Positions 17,229 through 26,448 of a DNA stretch of 52,051 nucleotides are shown here, one piece after another. The DNA is from Desulfobacteraceae bacterium UBA2245 (lineage in GTDB: Bacteria > Desulfobacterota > Desulfobacteria > Desulfobacterales > UBA2245), in the NCBI GenBank assembly GCA_002347265.1, contig DDYB01000029.1:1-52051 (forward strand), in the 5' to 3' direction. Under the pieces are notes generated by a model. It was not told where the DNA came from. It ran no database searches and was given only the letters and a program-made list of their open reading frames with translations. Made by a program: the position numbers and the translations under genes. How positions within the stretch are numbered: the first letter of the stretch is position 1; each line of letters begins with the position of its first letter.

Positions 17229-18578
17229 ATGAAGGACATTCTGGAACGCATCAAACAAAAAGATCCCGAGCAGAAAGAGTTTCATCAGGCGGTGGGTGAG
17301 GTTTTCGAGTCGGTCAAGCCGGTGCTGGACCGTAACCCTCAATACAGAAAGGCAAAGATTCTGGAAAGAATCGTCGAACCCGAACGGGTGATCATGTTTC
17401 GGGTTCCCTGGTTTGACGATCGGGGGGAAATTCAGATCAACCGGGGCTTCCGTATACAAATGAGCAGCGCTATCGGGCCCTACAAGGGTGGGCTTCGCTT
17501 TCATCCATCGGTGAATCTCGGCATACTGAAGTTTCTTGCCTTTGAGCAGGTATTTAAAAATGCGCTGACCACATTGCCCATGGGAGGCGGAAAGGGCGGA
17601 TCCGATTTTGATCCCAAAGGAAAATCCGACAATGAGGTGATGCGTTTCTGCCAGAGTTTCATGTGCGAGTTGTTCCGGCATATCGGCCCGGACACGGATG
17701 TGCCTGCCGGCGATATTGGTGTGGGCGCGCGAGAGATCGGATACCTTTTCGGCATGTTCAAAAAGCTTCGTAATGAATTCTCCGGTGTTCTGACCGGTAA
17801 AAACCTGAACTGGGGAGGCAGCCTGATTCGGCCGGAGGCCACTGGATATGGATCGGTTTATTTTGCCGTCGAAATGCTGGCGGCCAAAGGCAAAACGATT
17901 GAAAACAAGACCTGCCTGGTTTCCGGTTCCGGAAATGTGGCTCAGTATACCGTTGAAAAACTTCTGGATTTTGGCGCCAAGGCGATCACGGTTTCCGATT
18001 CTTCCGGATATATTTATGACGAGCAGGGAATTGATCGGGAGAAACTGGCTTATATCAAAACGCTGAAAAACATTCGAAGGGGCCGCATCAAGGAGTATGT
18101 CGACAAATATCCGCGTGCGGTTTATACACCGCTGGATGCCGGGCTGGATTACAATCCGCTTTGGAACCAGAAAGCCGACTGCGCATTCCCCAGTGCGACG
18201 CAGAACGAGATCAACAAAAACGACGCCCAGAATTTAGTGAACAACGGCGTTATGCTGGTATGTGAAGGTGCCAATATGCCGACTCTGCCCGAGGGCATCG
18301 AAATTTTTCTGCAAAGCGGAATTCTTTACGCGCCTGGAAAGGCATCCAATGCCGGAGGCGTGTCGGTATCCGGCCTTGAGATGAGCCAGAACAGCATGCG
18401 GCTTGGCTGGACCAGCGAAGAAGTGGATAAACGCCTGAAAATGATCATGCACAGTATACACAAGGCATGCCTGGATACCGCTGAGAAGTACGGAACTCCC
18501 GGAAATTATATGAACGGCGCCAACATCGCCGGATTTGTCAAGGTCGTGGATTCCATGATCGACCAGGGACTTGTATAA
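17229..18578 (+). CDS. gdhA: Glutamate dehydrogenase (NADP-type, hexameric family I)
   Basis: 449 residues, close to the 447 of Escherichia coli GdhA and aligned with it in feel over the full length. It reductively aminates 2-oxoglutarate to glutamate. Substrate motifs are GPYKGGLRFHPS near 83-94, the active-site Lys in MGGGKGGSDFDP near 118-129, and PAGDIGVGAREIGY near 160-172. The NAD(P)-binding fold starts at CLVSGSGNVAQY near 232-243. The ATG follows an ACAGGAG site. It lies behind a leader with two ANTAR-type hexaloops and a terminator, so expression is probably controlled by antitermination from the neighbouring GAF-ANTAR protein. Confidence 0.97.
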   Translation: MKDILERIKQKDPEQKEFHQAVGEVFESVKPVLDRNPQYRKAKILERIVEPERVIMFRVPWFDDRGEIQINRGFRIQMSSAIGPYKGGLRFHPSVNLGILKFLAFEQVFKNALTTLPMGGGKGGSDFDPKGKSDNEVMRFCQSFMCELFRHIGPDTDVPAGDIGVGAREIGYLFGMFKKLRNEFSGVLTGKNLNWGGSLIRPEATGYGSVYFAVEMLAAKGKTIENKTCLVSGSGNVAQYTVEKLLDFGAKAITVSDSSGYIYDEQGIDREKLAYIKTLKNIRRGRIKEYVDKYPRAVYTPLDAGLDYNPLWNQKADCAFPSATQNEINKNDAQNLVNNGVMLVCEGANMPTLPEGIEIFLQSGILYAPGKASNAGGVSVSGLEMSQNSMRLGWTSEEVDKRLKMIMHSIHKACLDTAEKYGTPGNYMNGANIAGFVKVVDSMIDQGLV

Positions 18579-18652
18579 AAGCAGGAATCAAACAATCACC
18601 AGCGCAATCAGATGAATCAATGAAATTTCAACCAGAATTCTGATGCCGTTCC

Positions 18653-18700
18653 ATGCCGGGGTCGACAGGGAAGCCTGTGGGGCAACCTCGACCCCGGCAT
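18653..18700. repeat. Long GC-rich inverted repeat after gdhA
   Basis: Perfect 13-bp arms ATGCCGGGGTCGA (18653-18665) and its complement (18688-18700). Inside sits a smaller CAGG-GAAG-CCTG hairpin directly stacked on the left arm. There is no T-run on either side, so it is not a standard terminator. It lies 75 bases after the gdhA stop and could be a processing or protective structure. The rest of 18579-18958 holds no gene I can support. Confidence 0.7.
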
Positions 18701-18958
18701 GAAACAGTCGCAATCCAGGAACGGAACTCAGTCGATTATCCCGGTTGACGTTCAGCCGCCCGATAAGACCGCAAGACGGCGTGAAATTAATTCCGGCTCG
18801 CCACCATCCTTTCTTCCGTGTTTATTCAGAAAAATACTATTTTCCAAAGATGGTTCGTGATATCGTAACAAATTAAAATGCTTTGAATGCGGACGACTCG
18901 GCGGCCGGCTTAGGCGCAGGGTTTTTGAGCGACATTTGCGGCGCAAGGAGCGATTCCA

Positions 18959-19420
18959 ATGGAAATTCTTTTCTGGCACTGGCTGGTTTTCGGCATGGTG
19001 CTGATTATTGCCGAGATATTCATACCCAGTTTTACCATTTTCTGGTTCGGACTTGCCGGAATTGTTGTTTCCGGATTTCTGTGGTTTTCCCCCGCCATGT
19101 CCCTGAGCTGGCAATTATTTGTCTGGGCCGTTGCTTCGGTGGCATTTACCTTTCTCTGGTTCAGATTTTTCAAGCCATTGATGATCGACCGTACCAAGGC
19201 CGGAATTTCCCGGGAAGCCGTTGTAGGAGAAATCGGGCATGTGATTCAAGCTCCCCGGGAAGGAAAACGGGGCATGGTCCGGTTTACCACTCCGCTTCTG
19301 GGTGATGACGAATGGCCTTTTATCTGCCATCAGCAGGTGGCCGTCGGCGATCGCGTCGTTGTCAGGGACATCTCGGGAAATACGCTGATCGTCGAAAAGC
19401 AAAATTCCCTATCATCTTAA
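18959..19420 (+). CDS. NfeD-family membrane protein, short form
   Basis: 153 residues. Three closely packed hydrophobic segments occupy about residues 4-72 (starting MEILFWHWLVFGMVLIIAEI), followed by a soluble OB-fold domain of about 80-150 (GEIGHVIQAPREGKRGMVRF to VVRDISGNTLIVEK). This is the truncated NfeD1b-like architecture without the ClpP-type protease domain. Such proteins pair with SPFH proteins in membrane microdomains, and that partner is indeed encoded 25 bases downstream. An AAGGAG site precedes the ATG by 8 bases. Confidence 0.92.
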   Translation: MEILFWHWLVFGMVLIIAEIFIPSFTIFWFGLAGIVVSGFLWFSPAMSLSWQLFVWAVASVAFTFLWFRFFKPLMIDRTKAGISREAVVGEIGHVIQAPREGKRGMVRFTTPLLGDDEWPFICHQQVAVGDRVVVRDISGNTLIVEKQNSLSS

Positions 19421-19445
19421 GACTATGGGTTAAAGGAGGATTCTT

Positions 19446-20303
19446 ATGTCCGGTGGTCTGTTCGTGGTATCGGTTTTTGTCATCCTGGTATTTGTCACCA
19501 TCGCCCTGGGCGTCCGGATCGTTCCGCAGGGAAGCAAACACGTTGTTCAAAGACTGGGCAAATTTCATAAAACCCTTGGGCCGGGTCTGAACATCATCGT
19601 TCCCTATATCGATCGGGTAGCCTACAGGATCACCACCAAGGACATCGTCATGGATATTCCCTCCCAGGACGTCATCACCCGAGACAACGTCGTCATCATC
19701 GCCAATGCCGTGGCCTATATCAATATCCTATCTCCGGAAAAAGCCGTTTACGGGGTGGAAAACTACCGCATCGCCATTCAGAACCTGGTGCAGACCTCCC
19801 TGCGTTCGATTGTCGGCGAGATGGACCTTGACGATGCCCTCTCATCCCGGGACCAGATCAAGGCCAAGCTTAAAACGGCGATTTCCGACGATATCGCTGA
19901 CTGGGGAATTACCCTCAAGACCGTTGAAATTCAGGATATCAAACCTTCGGAAACCATGCAGAGCGCCATGGAAGAACAGGCGGCCGCCGAAAGGCAGAGA
20001 CGGGCCACGGTCACCCGGGCTGAAGGAGAAAAATCAGCCGCAATTCTTGAGTCCGAGGGCCGTCTGGAGGCGTCACGAAAAGATGCCGAGGCAAAGGTAG
20101 TTCTGGCCGAAGCCAATCAAAAAGCCATTCACAAAGTGACCGAGGCGATTCAAAACAACGAATTGCCCGTCATGTTCCTGCTGGGTGAAAAATATGTGGA
20201 AGCGGTTAAAGCGGTCTCCTCATCGAACAATTCAAAGGTCATTGTTCTGCCCGCCGACATTCCGGCAGCGGTCAGAGGAATTTTAGGCACCATCAACAAA
20301 TAG
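19446..20303 (+). CDS. SPFH/prohibitin-family protein (stomatin-like, QmcA type)
   Basis: 285 residues. An N-terminal membrane anchor (about 3-24) leads into the SPFH domain (IVPQGSKHVVQRLGKFHKTL to about 180) and an Ala/Glu-rich coiled coil of about 175-230 (AERQRRATVTRAEGEKSAAI). The C-terminal tail is short. Stomatin-like proteins oligomerise into rings or cages at the membrane and regulate proteases such as FtsH. The AAAGGAGG ribosome site and the 25-base gap from the NfeD gene mark a two-gene operon, a pairing widely conserved in prokaryotes. Confidence 0.94.
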   Translation: MSGGLFVVSVFVILVFVTIALGVRIVPQGSKHVVQRLGKFHKTLGPGLNIIVPYIDRVAYRITTKDIVMDIPSQDVITRDNVVIIANAVAYINILSPEKAVYGVENYRIAIQNLVQTSLRSIVGEMDLDDALSSRDQIKAKLKTAISDDIADWGITLKTVEIQDIKPSETMQSAMEEQAAAERQRRATVTRAEGEKSAAILESEGRLEASRKDAEAKVVLAEANQKAIHKVTEAIQNNELPVMFLLGEKYVEAVKAVSSSNNSKVIVLPADIPAAVRGILGTINK

Positions 20304-20482
20304 ACGGCGCGTTTGGAACCCTGCGCCGCCGCAGCTCAGGGAAATATGCGGAAAGTTTTTTTGTTCACATCCGGGGAATGGCAAGATGCCGCATCGGAAG
20401 TTGTCTATAGAGTGATCGATGGATGCGCAATGTTTGCAGGTTTCGGGAAACTCGGAATGGCCTTGAATCGGATAACCAAGCG

Positions 20483-20878
20483 CTATATTTTTTTGTACCA
20501 TTCCCGCCATCGGTCCAGTTTTTCGAAAGCCTCGGCAATGGCCTTGTACAGCATGTCCGGATCAATCGGCTTGGTGAAATAGTCGTCGAATCCGGCTTCA
20601 CGGCATTCTTCGATCTCAAACAACGCTCTCCAGCCGGTAATGGCGTAAATGATTGCCAGGGGATGGAATTTTCGTATCTTCCGGCAAAGTTCAATCCCGT
20701 TGACTCCGAAAAGCTTTAGATCCAGAAAAATAACGTCTATTTTTTCCTTCAGCAGAATTTCCTGAGCTCGCTCTGCGCCGTCGGCGTCAATGACCGTATA
20801 TCCGGCATCCGTGCAAACGTCTTTAAAAAATTCCCGGGTTGACGCCTCGTCGTCGACAATTAAAATTTTTCTCTCCAT
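20483..20878 (-). CDS. Stand-alone response regulator receiver domain
   Basis: 131 residues from the ATG chosen (MERKILIVDDEAS), which has an AAGGGG site; an upstream ATG 12 codons earlier has none. It is a single CheY-like receiver: acidic pair Asp9-Asp10, phospho-acceptor Asp53 in FLDLKLFG, and the KP dipeptide in DDYFTKPID near 102-108. No output domain and no histidine kinase are present nearby, so it is an orphan. It may act by protein contacts in a phosphorelay. Confidence 0.9.
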   Translation of the reverse strand: MERKILIVDDEASTREFFKDVCTDAGYTVIDADGAERAQEILLKEKIDVIFLDLKLFGVNGIELCRKIRKFHPLAIIYAITGWRALFEIEECREAGFDDYFTKPIDPDMLYKAIAEAFEKLDRWREWYKKI

Positions 20879-21280
20879 CCATTGCCCCTTAATCGGTTGC
20901 TTCGGACCTGTCAAAGGACGACTTGGTAAAAATTCCGATTTCTGCGTTGAACGGCAACCCGCATTGCCGTAGCATACAAAAGATGCCGCATTGACAGGGG
21001 GTTGCGAGGCATGAACCTTTTACATTGCCGTCACAATTTTGTCTTATTTCGATGCCGTCAAATCAAGCGATTTCAAAGCCCTTATGCAAACCAATGACAG
21101 GCTTTTGAAAAACTGCGTCTGACGTCGCCATGCAGCGTTGGGCGGCTCCCGCCAATGCTCACATATGATTGACCGCTAAAGAGTATGATCCTAAAATACA
21201 TTGCGTTTGCCGGTCAACAAATCTTTTTGAAATCCAGACGCCGTGTTCGAACAACCCTGAATCCACCTGGCGCACAAAAA
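20879..21280. other. Intergenic region without a supported gene
   Basis: About 400 bases upstream of the response regulator. Short open frames here have no ribosome sites or recognisable products. The region should hold the response regulator promoter, which I cannot place with confidence. Confidence 0.5.
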
Positions 21281-21316
21281 GAAAACGGCCGCTCGAATTG
21301 AGATTCGGGCGGCCGT
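21276..21316 (-). terminator. Intrinsic terminator after hsp20
   Basis: 14-bp stem with one T-G pair (21285-21298 with 21303-21316) around a TGAG loop. On the minus strand it is followed by TTTTC and TTTTTG, so it terminates transcripts from the Hsp20 gene, whose stop is 52 bases away. Confidence 0.85.
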
Positions 21317-21367
21317 CGTGTTTGCCGGATTTGACCGGACAGGATATTTTATCAGGATTCTAAGCAG

Positions 21368-21871
21368 TTATCGATTGTGGGGAATTTCAATGCGAATGAT
21401 GTCGCCCTTGAGCCTGGCCCGTATTCTTCTTTTCCGGGCCGAATCGGGAATAAAGAAAACCCTTCTGAAACTTCGATAACAACTTTCATTGACAAATCCC
21501 TGGGGCAAAATCATATCGGCAGCCATTAAGCGCTCACCTTCAACGGTCAATCTATTGCCCCGAACCCCGACATAAATGCTTTCCTTTCTCACTCCGGGGA
21601 TGTGGGCGCAAATGACAATCGCACCATGACGCTCAAAAACCTCCTCAGGCTGTTCAAACGCCATCATTTCAGGATCGTTCATCTTTTTGAGCAATTTCCA
21701 GCCGCAAAGCAGATCCTCGTCGTTTGTATCCTGCACGAGCGGCTTCCATCCGTAAAGCGTCAATTTATTGTATCCTTCGATGTTTCCATAAAATGCTTCG
21801 GTGAAGGTACGTTTCAGCCTGTCTTCGTAAGAACCCTCGGAATTGAGAATATCCCACCGCACATGCGCCAT
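21368..21871 (-). CDS. Hsp20/alpha-crystallin-like small heat shock protein
   Basis: 167 residues from the ATG with a GGGAGGTG site 3-4 bases upstream. The same frame is open far upstream, but that part has no homology-like features and contains no ribosome site. The C-terminal half (about 70-167) is an alpha-crystallin-type beta-sandwich: PEEVFERHGAIVICAHIPGV, KESIYVGVRGNRLTVEGER and the SFRRVFFIPDSARKRRIRARL-like strand leading to DIIRIEIPHN. The N-terminal region (MAHVRWDILNSEGSYEDR) is not that of classic IbpA, and the I-x-I tail motif is present as IRIEI. It is a probable ATP-independent holdase. Confidence 0.85.
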   Translation of the reverse strand: MAHVRWDILNSEGSYEDRLKRTFTEAFYGNIEGYNKLTLYGWKPLVQDTNDEDLLCGWKLLKKMNDPEMMAFEQPEEVFERHGAIVICAHIPGVRKESIYVGVRGNRLTVEGERLMAADMILPQGFVNESCYRSFRRVFFIPDSARKRRIRARLKGDIIRIEIPHNR

Positions 21872-22095
21872 ATTCACCTCCCATTTTTCCCGGTAACGGT
21901 TCAACAGGTTTTGTCTATGATTAAGCAAAGCGCATGCCAGATACCGATCGGATTTCAGTGCCATTTCCGAACGCCTGGATGCACACCATGACGCGTTATC
22001 CAGAACATCAGGCTTTTTCCTCTGTTTTTTTCCGAAGTGAAACCTCGTTTGTGTGCAAGCGTTTGGAGACTTGCAGCCCTTTTCATTGCACAGGG

Positions 22096-23550
22096 TTATT
22101 TGCCGTAGGATTCCAGCAAGGCCGCCAAGAACCGCCACACCTTTTCGACAGATGGAATAAAGAGTCTTTCCGAAGGCGAATGGGGGCATTTCATGGTGGG
22201 GCCGATGGAAATCATGTCCATGCCGGTAAATTTGGCGCCGATGATGCCGCATTCCAAGCCGGCGTGAATCTCCTCGATCCGGGGAGGTTGAAAAAAGATT
22301 TCCTGATAGACGGCCTTGCTTCGAGCCAGAACCGCCGATTGCATATTCGGTTGCCAGGAAGGGTACCCGTTTCCGTTCTGGACCCTGCCGCCGGCAAGAA
22401 AGGCGATCGCTTCAATTTTGCGGGTCAGCGCATCGCGCAGCGACATGATGGAACTTCTCTGGCTTGTGACCGCAACCAGTTCATCGTTATGAAGTTCGGC
22501 TACAGCCAGATTGCTGGAAGTTTCAACGATTCCGGAATCTGATGCCGATCTGCGGGATACGCCGTGGGGCAGGGCCAGCAGTAAGGCGATCACACGGTCG
22601 GTCGCGCCCGGAGTCAGGGGACAATTGCCGGATTGGCCGTCATTTTGAAAATCGATGACGATTCGAAGATCGGGTTCGGAAGCGGCGTACTCATTTTTGA
22701 CGGTTTCGGCGAAAACAGCGATGCATTCCTGAAGAAGGCCCGCATCTCCACGCATACATGCCACCATAGCCCGGCAATCCCGTGGAATCGCGTTATGGGC
22801 TTTACCTCCTTTTAAAGAAATCAGTTGAATCTGAGCGTGTTTCCGGCATGCCGCCAACGCTCTGACGGCCAACGAAACGGCATTGGCCCTCTGGCGGTGA
22901 ATATCGATGCCCGAATGTCCGCCCTGCAACCCGCTGACGCGGATGACTCCGTACAGGCAGTCGTTAGCCGCCGTTCTTTCCCTCTCGACCGGAATACGGA
23001 TATGCGTGTCCATGCCTCCGGCGCATCCCACGGTGAATATGCCTTCATCCTCCGAATCCAGGTTGATGAGAATGCGGCCCTGAATCATTTCCGGAGAGAG
23101 CCGTTGAGCCCCTGTCAGTCCGGTTTCCTCGTCCACAGTGAAAAGCAACTCCAAGGGCGGATGCCGGAGGGCTGCATCGGCGGCCAGCGCCAAAGCGATC
23201 GCCATGCCGATGCCGTTGTCGGCGCCCAGAGTCGTTCTGTCTGCTTTCAACCAGTCTCCGTCGTATATCAGACGGATGGGATCCCTGGTAAAGTCATGAT
23301 CTGTTTCCGGCAGTTTTTCGCACACCATGTCCATGTGACTCTGAATCACCACCCCGGGAAGCGTTTCAAAGCCCGGCGTTGGGGGAATCCGCATGACCAC
23401 GTTTCCCGCTGGATCCGAGACGGTCGCAAGTCCGCGGGAACATCCCCAGTCCTGAAGCCATCGGGAAATTCCGGCTTCCTGTTTGGAGCAGCGGGGTATG
23501 GCGCTGATCTGTTCAAATAAATTCAGAATCTGCCGGGTATTCATATCCAT
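22096..23550 (-). CDS. pepD: Aminoacyl-histidine dipeptidase (peptidase D, M20 family)
   Basis: About 484 residues, the usual PepD size. It hydrolyses Xaa-His dipeptides and related peptides with two zinc ions. Ligand motifs are in order: QSHMDMVCEK (His and Asp), GADNGIGMA (bridging Asp), DEETGLTGA (general base Glu), LINLDSEDEG, GGHSGIDI (lid domain start) and the C-terminal HSPSERLF His. The lid domain between about 200 and 385 is intact. Three ATG codons cluster at the start; 23550 is chosen because a GAGGAG site lies 6 bases before it. The gene is 50 bases downstream of the DUF4124 gene's end on the same strand. Confidence 0.95.
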   Translation of the reverse strand: MDMNTRQILNLFEQISAIPRCSKQEAGISRWLQDWGCSRGLATVSDPAGNVVMRIPPTPGFETLPGVVIQSHMDMVCEKLPETDHDFTRDPIRLIYDGDWLKADRTTLGADNGIGMAIALALAADAALRHPPLELLFTVDEETGLTGAQRLSPEMIQGRILINLDSEDEGIFTVGCAGGMDTHIRIPVERERTAANDCLYGVIRVSGLQGGHSGIDIHRQRANAVSLAVRALAACRKHAQIQLISLKGGKAHNAIPRDCRAMVACMRGDAGLLQECIAVFAETVKNEYAASEPDLRIVIDFQNDGQSGNCPLTPGATDRVIALLLALPHGVSRRSASDSGIVETSSNLAVAELHNDELVAVTSQRSSIMSLRDALTRKIEAIAFLAGGRVQNGNGYPSWQPNMQSAVLARSKAVYQEIFFQPPRIEEIHAGLECGIIGAKFTGMDMISIGPTMKCPHSPSERLFIPSVEKVWRFLAALLESYGK

Positions 23551-23604
23551 TCGCATCTCCTCGCGTTAAGCCCATGCTTCTGGAACAGTGAACGGCATCC
23601 GCCC

Positions 23605-24147
23605 TCATGGCTGCAGGCCGTATTTTTCTCTGATCTGTTGAATGTTTTCTTCGGTTTTGAGTTGTTCCCTTCGCATCTGGCGACGAATCCTTCGAATAGC
23701 GCCTTCGTAGTCGTATACGCTGGTCCAATAATACAAATGGCGGTAATCCATAAGTCGTTGCAGGCGCTGATCGAGAATGTTGAGCTTTTCTTCGAGTTTT
23801 TCCCGTTCAACGGCGATCAACATTTCACCTTCCCTGCGTTTCTCTTCCGCGGCCCGTCTTTCCAGTTCCCGTTGTTGCGCCTTTTTGAATGCTTCCTCTT
23901 TTTCTTCGGCCTCACGTTTTTCCCGATACTGTTCAAGTATCCGGTCCTCCTGAAGCATTCGATTTTCATCGGCCTGTCGGTCATAGGGCAGGGCATCTTT
24001 GCTTTGAACATCCTTTGCAGAGACCTTTGGCGGCATATCACTGAAGTGCCGGATCCCGTTTTCATCGGTCCATTGATATATCTGAGCCCATGCAGCAGCG
24101 GTCCATAAGATCGCGATACCGAGTCCCATATGCATCCGCATTTTCAT
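23605..24147 (-). CDS. DUF4124 periplasmic protein with a long charged coiled coil
   Basis: About 180 residues. A signal peptide (MKMRMHMGLGIAILWTAAAWA) is followed at once by the DUF4124 motif QIYQWTDENGIRHFSD, an aromatic WTDE-x-G-x-x-H/Y-F/Y-S-D pattern. The middle, about residues 60-125, is an E/K/R-rich helix (YREKREAEEKEEAFKKAQQR), and the C-terminus has an arginine-rich amphipathic segment. DUF4124 domains are widespread in Gram-negative periplasms and have no settled function. The start is picked at the signal peptide; a 24-codon longer frame upstream lacks a ribosome site. Confidence 0.8.
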   Translation of the reverse strand: MKMRMHMGLGIAILWTAAAWAQIYQWTDENGIRHFSDMPPKVSAKDVQSKDALPYDRQADENRMLQEDRILEQYREKREAEEKEEAFKKAQQRELERRAAEEKRREGEMLIAVEREKLEEKLNILDQRLQRLMDYRHLYYWTSVYDYEGAIRRIRRQMRREQLKTEENIQQIREKYGLQP

Positions 24148-24428
24148 ACGCGCCTCTCGACTTTTATAACACAGCGCGGACAGATCATTTTCTGTTATCA
24201 TCATACGCCGAATAAACATGCGATGTCAAAAACCACAATTCTTGAAGAAACGCCCAAACGATCCAGGACTCAGAACCCATGGAAACGGACGATTGACAGA
24301 AAAAACCGCTTCTGTTAATTTTGTAAAATTTGGTTCGCATAAAACAGCGGTCAACCGAATTCCGAACGCCTTCCGTCGTTTGTGCGGGTTTTATCTGAAC
24401 CAGGTCAGCAAAACCATGATCAGGAAGT

Positions 24429-24998
24429 ATGGAACAGGATAAAGAACGAACCGAATTATACGGTAGAGATAAAGGCCTGCTGGACTATCTTCGCAAGCCC
24501 TACGACCGTTTTCTCAAAATAAAGGGAGATCCACGGGAAATCGCCCTGGGAATGGCGCTGGGACTATTTGTGGGCATGAGCCCGTTCATGGGCATACAGA
24601 TGGCCGTTGCGGTTTTTTTGGCGGCCATTTTCAAATGGAACAAGATTTCAGCCGCCATCGGCGTCTGGATATCCAACCCTCTGACCGCTCCCTTTATCTA
24701 TCCGCTGACATATCTGGTCGGATCAAAACTCTTTGGTTATCAAAAGCCCTTCAAGCTTCCAGAAGAATTCGATTTTGACTACATTCTCAAGATTATCCAC
24801 AGCACGCCGGATATTCTTTTCATTCTCATTGCCGGCGGCATGGTTATCGGACTGCCTCTGGCGGTCGTCGGTTATTATTTTTCCTATGCAGCCATCACGG
24901 AATACCGAAAGAAGATCAAGATCAAACTCAAACTCGGCAGAAAAGCGGACAAGCAGAAGAGCGCATCCCGAAAACTCAGAAAAAAACAACGCAAATAA
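24429..24998 (+). CDS. DUF2062 inner membrane protein
   Basis: 189 residues. A charged N-terminal stretch (to about 28) leads to the DUF2062 core: GDPREIALGMALGLFVGMSP, a second hydrophobic helix over AVAVFLAAIFKWNK, the NPLTAPFIYPLTY motif, and a final pair of membrane segments near 130-160. The C-terminus is strongly basic (KIKIKLKLGRKADKQKS), so it should face the cytoplasm. The family is conserved in proteobacteria, often near sugar-nucleotide or glycosyltransferase genes, but its role is not known. It stands alone, 122 bases before the GNAT gene. Confidence 0.88.
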   Translation: MEQDKERTELYGRDKGLLDYLRKPYDRFLKIKGDPREIALGMALGLFVGMSPFMGIQMAVAVFLAAIFKWNKISAAIGVWISNPLTAPFIYPLTYLVGSKLFGYQKPFKLPEEFDFDYILKIIHSTPDILFILIAGGMVIGLPLAVVGYYFSYAAITEYRKKIKIKLKLGRKADKQKSASRKLRKKQRK

Positions 24999-25120
24999 AT
25001 CCGCGGGATCAGGGCTGTCGTCCTTTCGAAGAGTTGAATTTTTGACAATTTTCCGGTTTTTTGTTACGGAAAAGACAAGATTAATTTGAAAAACATTGAG
25101 AAATTGAGAAATCCTTTAAA

Positions 25121-25534
25121 ATGCTGGCATACCGTTTTATAATCCGGGCCGCTGACAGAGAAATTTATCAGATCATCGAATTGTACCGCAAAGCCGGATG
25201 GTGGAAGGAACCAGCGGACGGACCGGATCGATTGCAACGCATCATCGCCGGCAGCCATTGTTTTCTGGCGGTCGAATTCGAAGACCTCATCATCGGCATG
25301 GGCAGAGCGATCAGCGACCGGGCCAGCGATGCCTATATTCAGGATGTCACGGTGGATCCGGCCTTTCGATGCCGCGGTATCGGAACGCAGATCGTTGCCG
25401 GCATCGTTTCCCGATTAGAAAAAGACGGCCTGGCGTGGATCGGTCTGATCGCGGAAAAGAATTCTCACGCCTTTTATGAACAGCTCGGTTTCAAACCGAT
25501 GGACCGTTCTGTTCCGATGTTGCGATTGTCCTGA
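25121..25534 (+). CDS. GNAT-family N-acetyltransferase
   Basis: 137 residues covering one GNAT fold. The acetyl-CoA-binding motif A is clear: VDPAFRCRGIGTQIVAGIV with R-x-x-G-x-G at about 86-91, followed by the KNSHAFYEQLGFKP motif near 112-125. Its Trp-rich early segment (AGWWKEP) occurs in some small-molecule acetyltransferases. The substrate is unknown. The stop codon overlaps the next gene's ATG by one base (TGATG at 25532-25536), so the pair is translationally coupled; a shared role with the DUF2156 acyl/aminoacyl-transferase-like protein is likely. Confidence 0.9.
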   Translation: MLAYRFIIRAADREIYQIIELYRKAGWWKEPADGPDRLQRIIAGSHCFLAVEFEDLIIGMGRAISDRASDAYIQDVTVDPAFRCRGIGTQIVAGIVSRLEKDGLAWIGLIAEKNSHAFYEQLGFKPMDRSVPMLRLS

Positions 25535-26448
25535 TGAATTTTAAAGAAATTACGGCGGATGATTATCCGCGGCTGAAACCTTTTTTTGCAAACCAGAAAT
25601 ACCCGCTTTGCGTTTATTCCCTGTCATCGATCATCTGCTGGCGTACGGAAGCATATCAGCCTTATGGAACGATTCACAACGATTCGCTGGTCGTTTACGC
25701 CAATTTTAAATCCGACCCGGACAAGCGCTATCTGCTTCTGCCCATATCCGCGACCCGGGAGTTTGATCCCGAGCAACTCGCGGAACTGACCCGGAAAACC
25801 GGAATTTTCACTTTCAACTTTGTACCGGAAAATTATCTGCAAACTAATGGAGAATCTCGAATTCAGGCGCTCTTCGAGATCGAGGCTCAGGAAAAATTTC
25901 ATGATTATGTCTTCCACACTGAAGACCTGGCAAAGCTCAGGGGAAACCGCTATGCCAAGAAAAGAAACCTCATCCGCCAGTTTGAACGAAACTATCCGGA
26001 AGACCGGAACCAGGTTCGCATCGATCCGATTACCGCGCATACGAAACAGGACTGCATTGATTTTCTGGAGGAATGGTGCCGGGAACGCAACTGCGACAAG
26101 GATCCGAACGATGATCTTGCCTGTGAGAAACAAGCCCTGACCAATGCACTGAACGATATGGATCGTTTGGAAATGCTCGGAATCTTACTTCAAATCGACG
26201 GAAAGATCTGCGCCATGGCCATTGCCTCCGGCCTGACCGATACGATGGGCCTGCTTCAGTTTGAGAAGGCTTTTGCCGGGATCAAGGGACTCTATCAGTA
26301 TTTTGACAATCAATGCGCCAGGCGCCTCTTTCCTGAATACACTTACATCAACAAGGAAAGCGACATGGGAATTCCGGGGCTTGCCAAGGCCAAAAAGTCT
26401 TACCATCCGGCCATGATGATTAAATCATACCGTCTGACGTTGCGCTGA
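25534..26448 (+). CDS. DUF2156 / LPG-synthase C-terminal-like protein
   Basis: 304 residues with the double-GNAT layout of the DUF2156 family, related to the catalytic part of phosphatidylglycerol lysyltransferase (MprF) and to FemX-like aminoacyltransferases. Recognisable segments are the N-terminal FANQKYPLCVYSLSSIICW, DYVFHTEDLAKLRGNRYAKK with KKRNLIRQFERNYP near 140-155, and the closing AFAGIKGLYQYFDNQ...YINKESDMGIPGLAKAK. There is no membrane domain, so it is the soluble form. It is coupled by a one-base overlap to the upstream GNAT gene. The acceptor substrate is not known. Confidence 0.88.
   Translation: MNFKEITADDYPRLKPFFANQKYPLCVYSLSSIICWRTEAYQPYGTIHNDSLVVYANFKSDPDKRYLLLPISATREFDPEQLAELTRKTGIFTFNFVPENYLQTNGESRIQALFEIEAQEKFHDYVFHTEDLAKLRGNRYAKKRNLIRQFERNYPEDRNQVRIDPITAHTKQDCIDFLEEWCRERNCDKDPNDDLACEKQALTNALNDMDRLEMLGILLQIDGKICAMAIASGLTDTMGLLQFEKAFAGIKGLYQYFDNQCARRLFPEYTYINKESDMGIPGLAKAKKSYHPAMMIKSYRLTLR

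Noticed and set aside
21169..21363. 64-codon frame between the response regulator and hsp20
   Set aside because: It runs through the terminator hairpin at 21285-21316 and has no ribosome site.
21368..22252. 294-residue version of the Hsp20 protein
   Set aside because: The N-terminal 127 residues are not protein-like; a strong ribosome site fixes the start at 21871.
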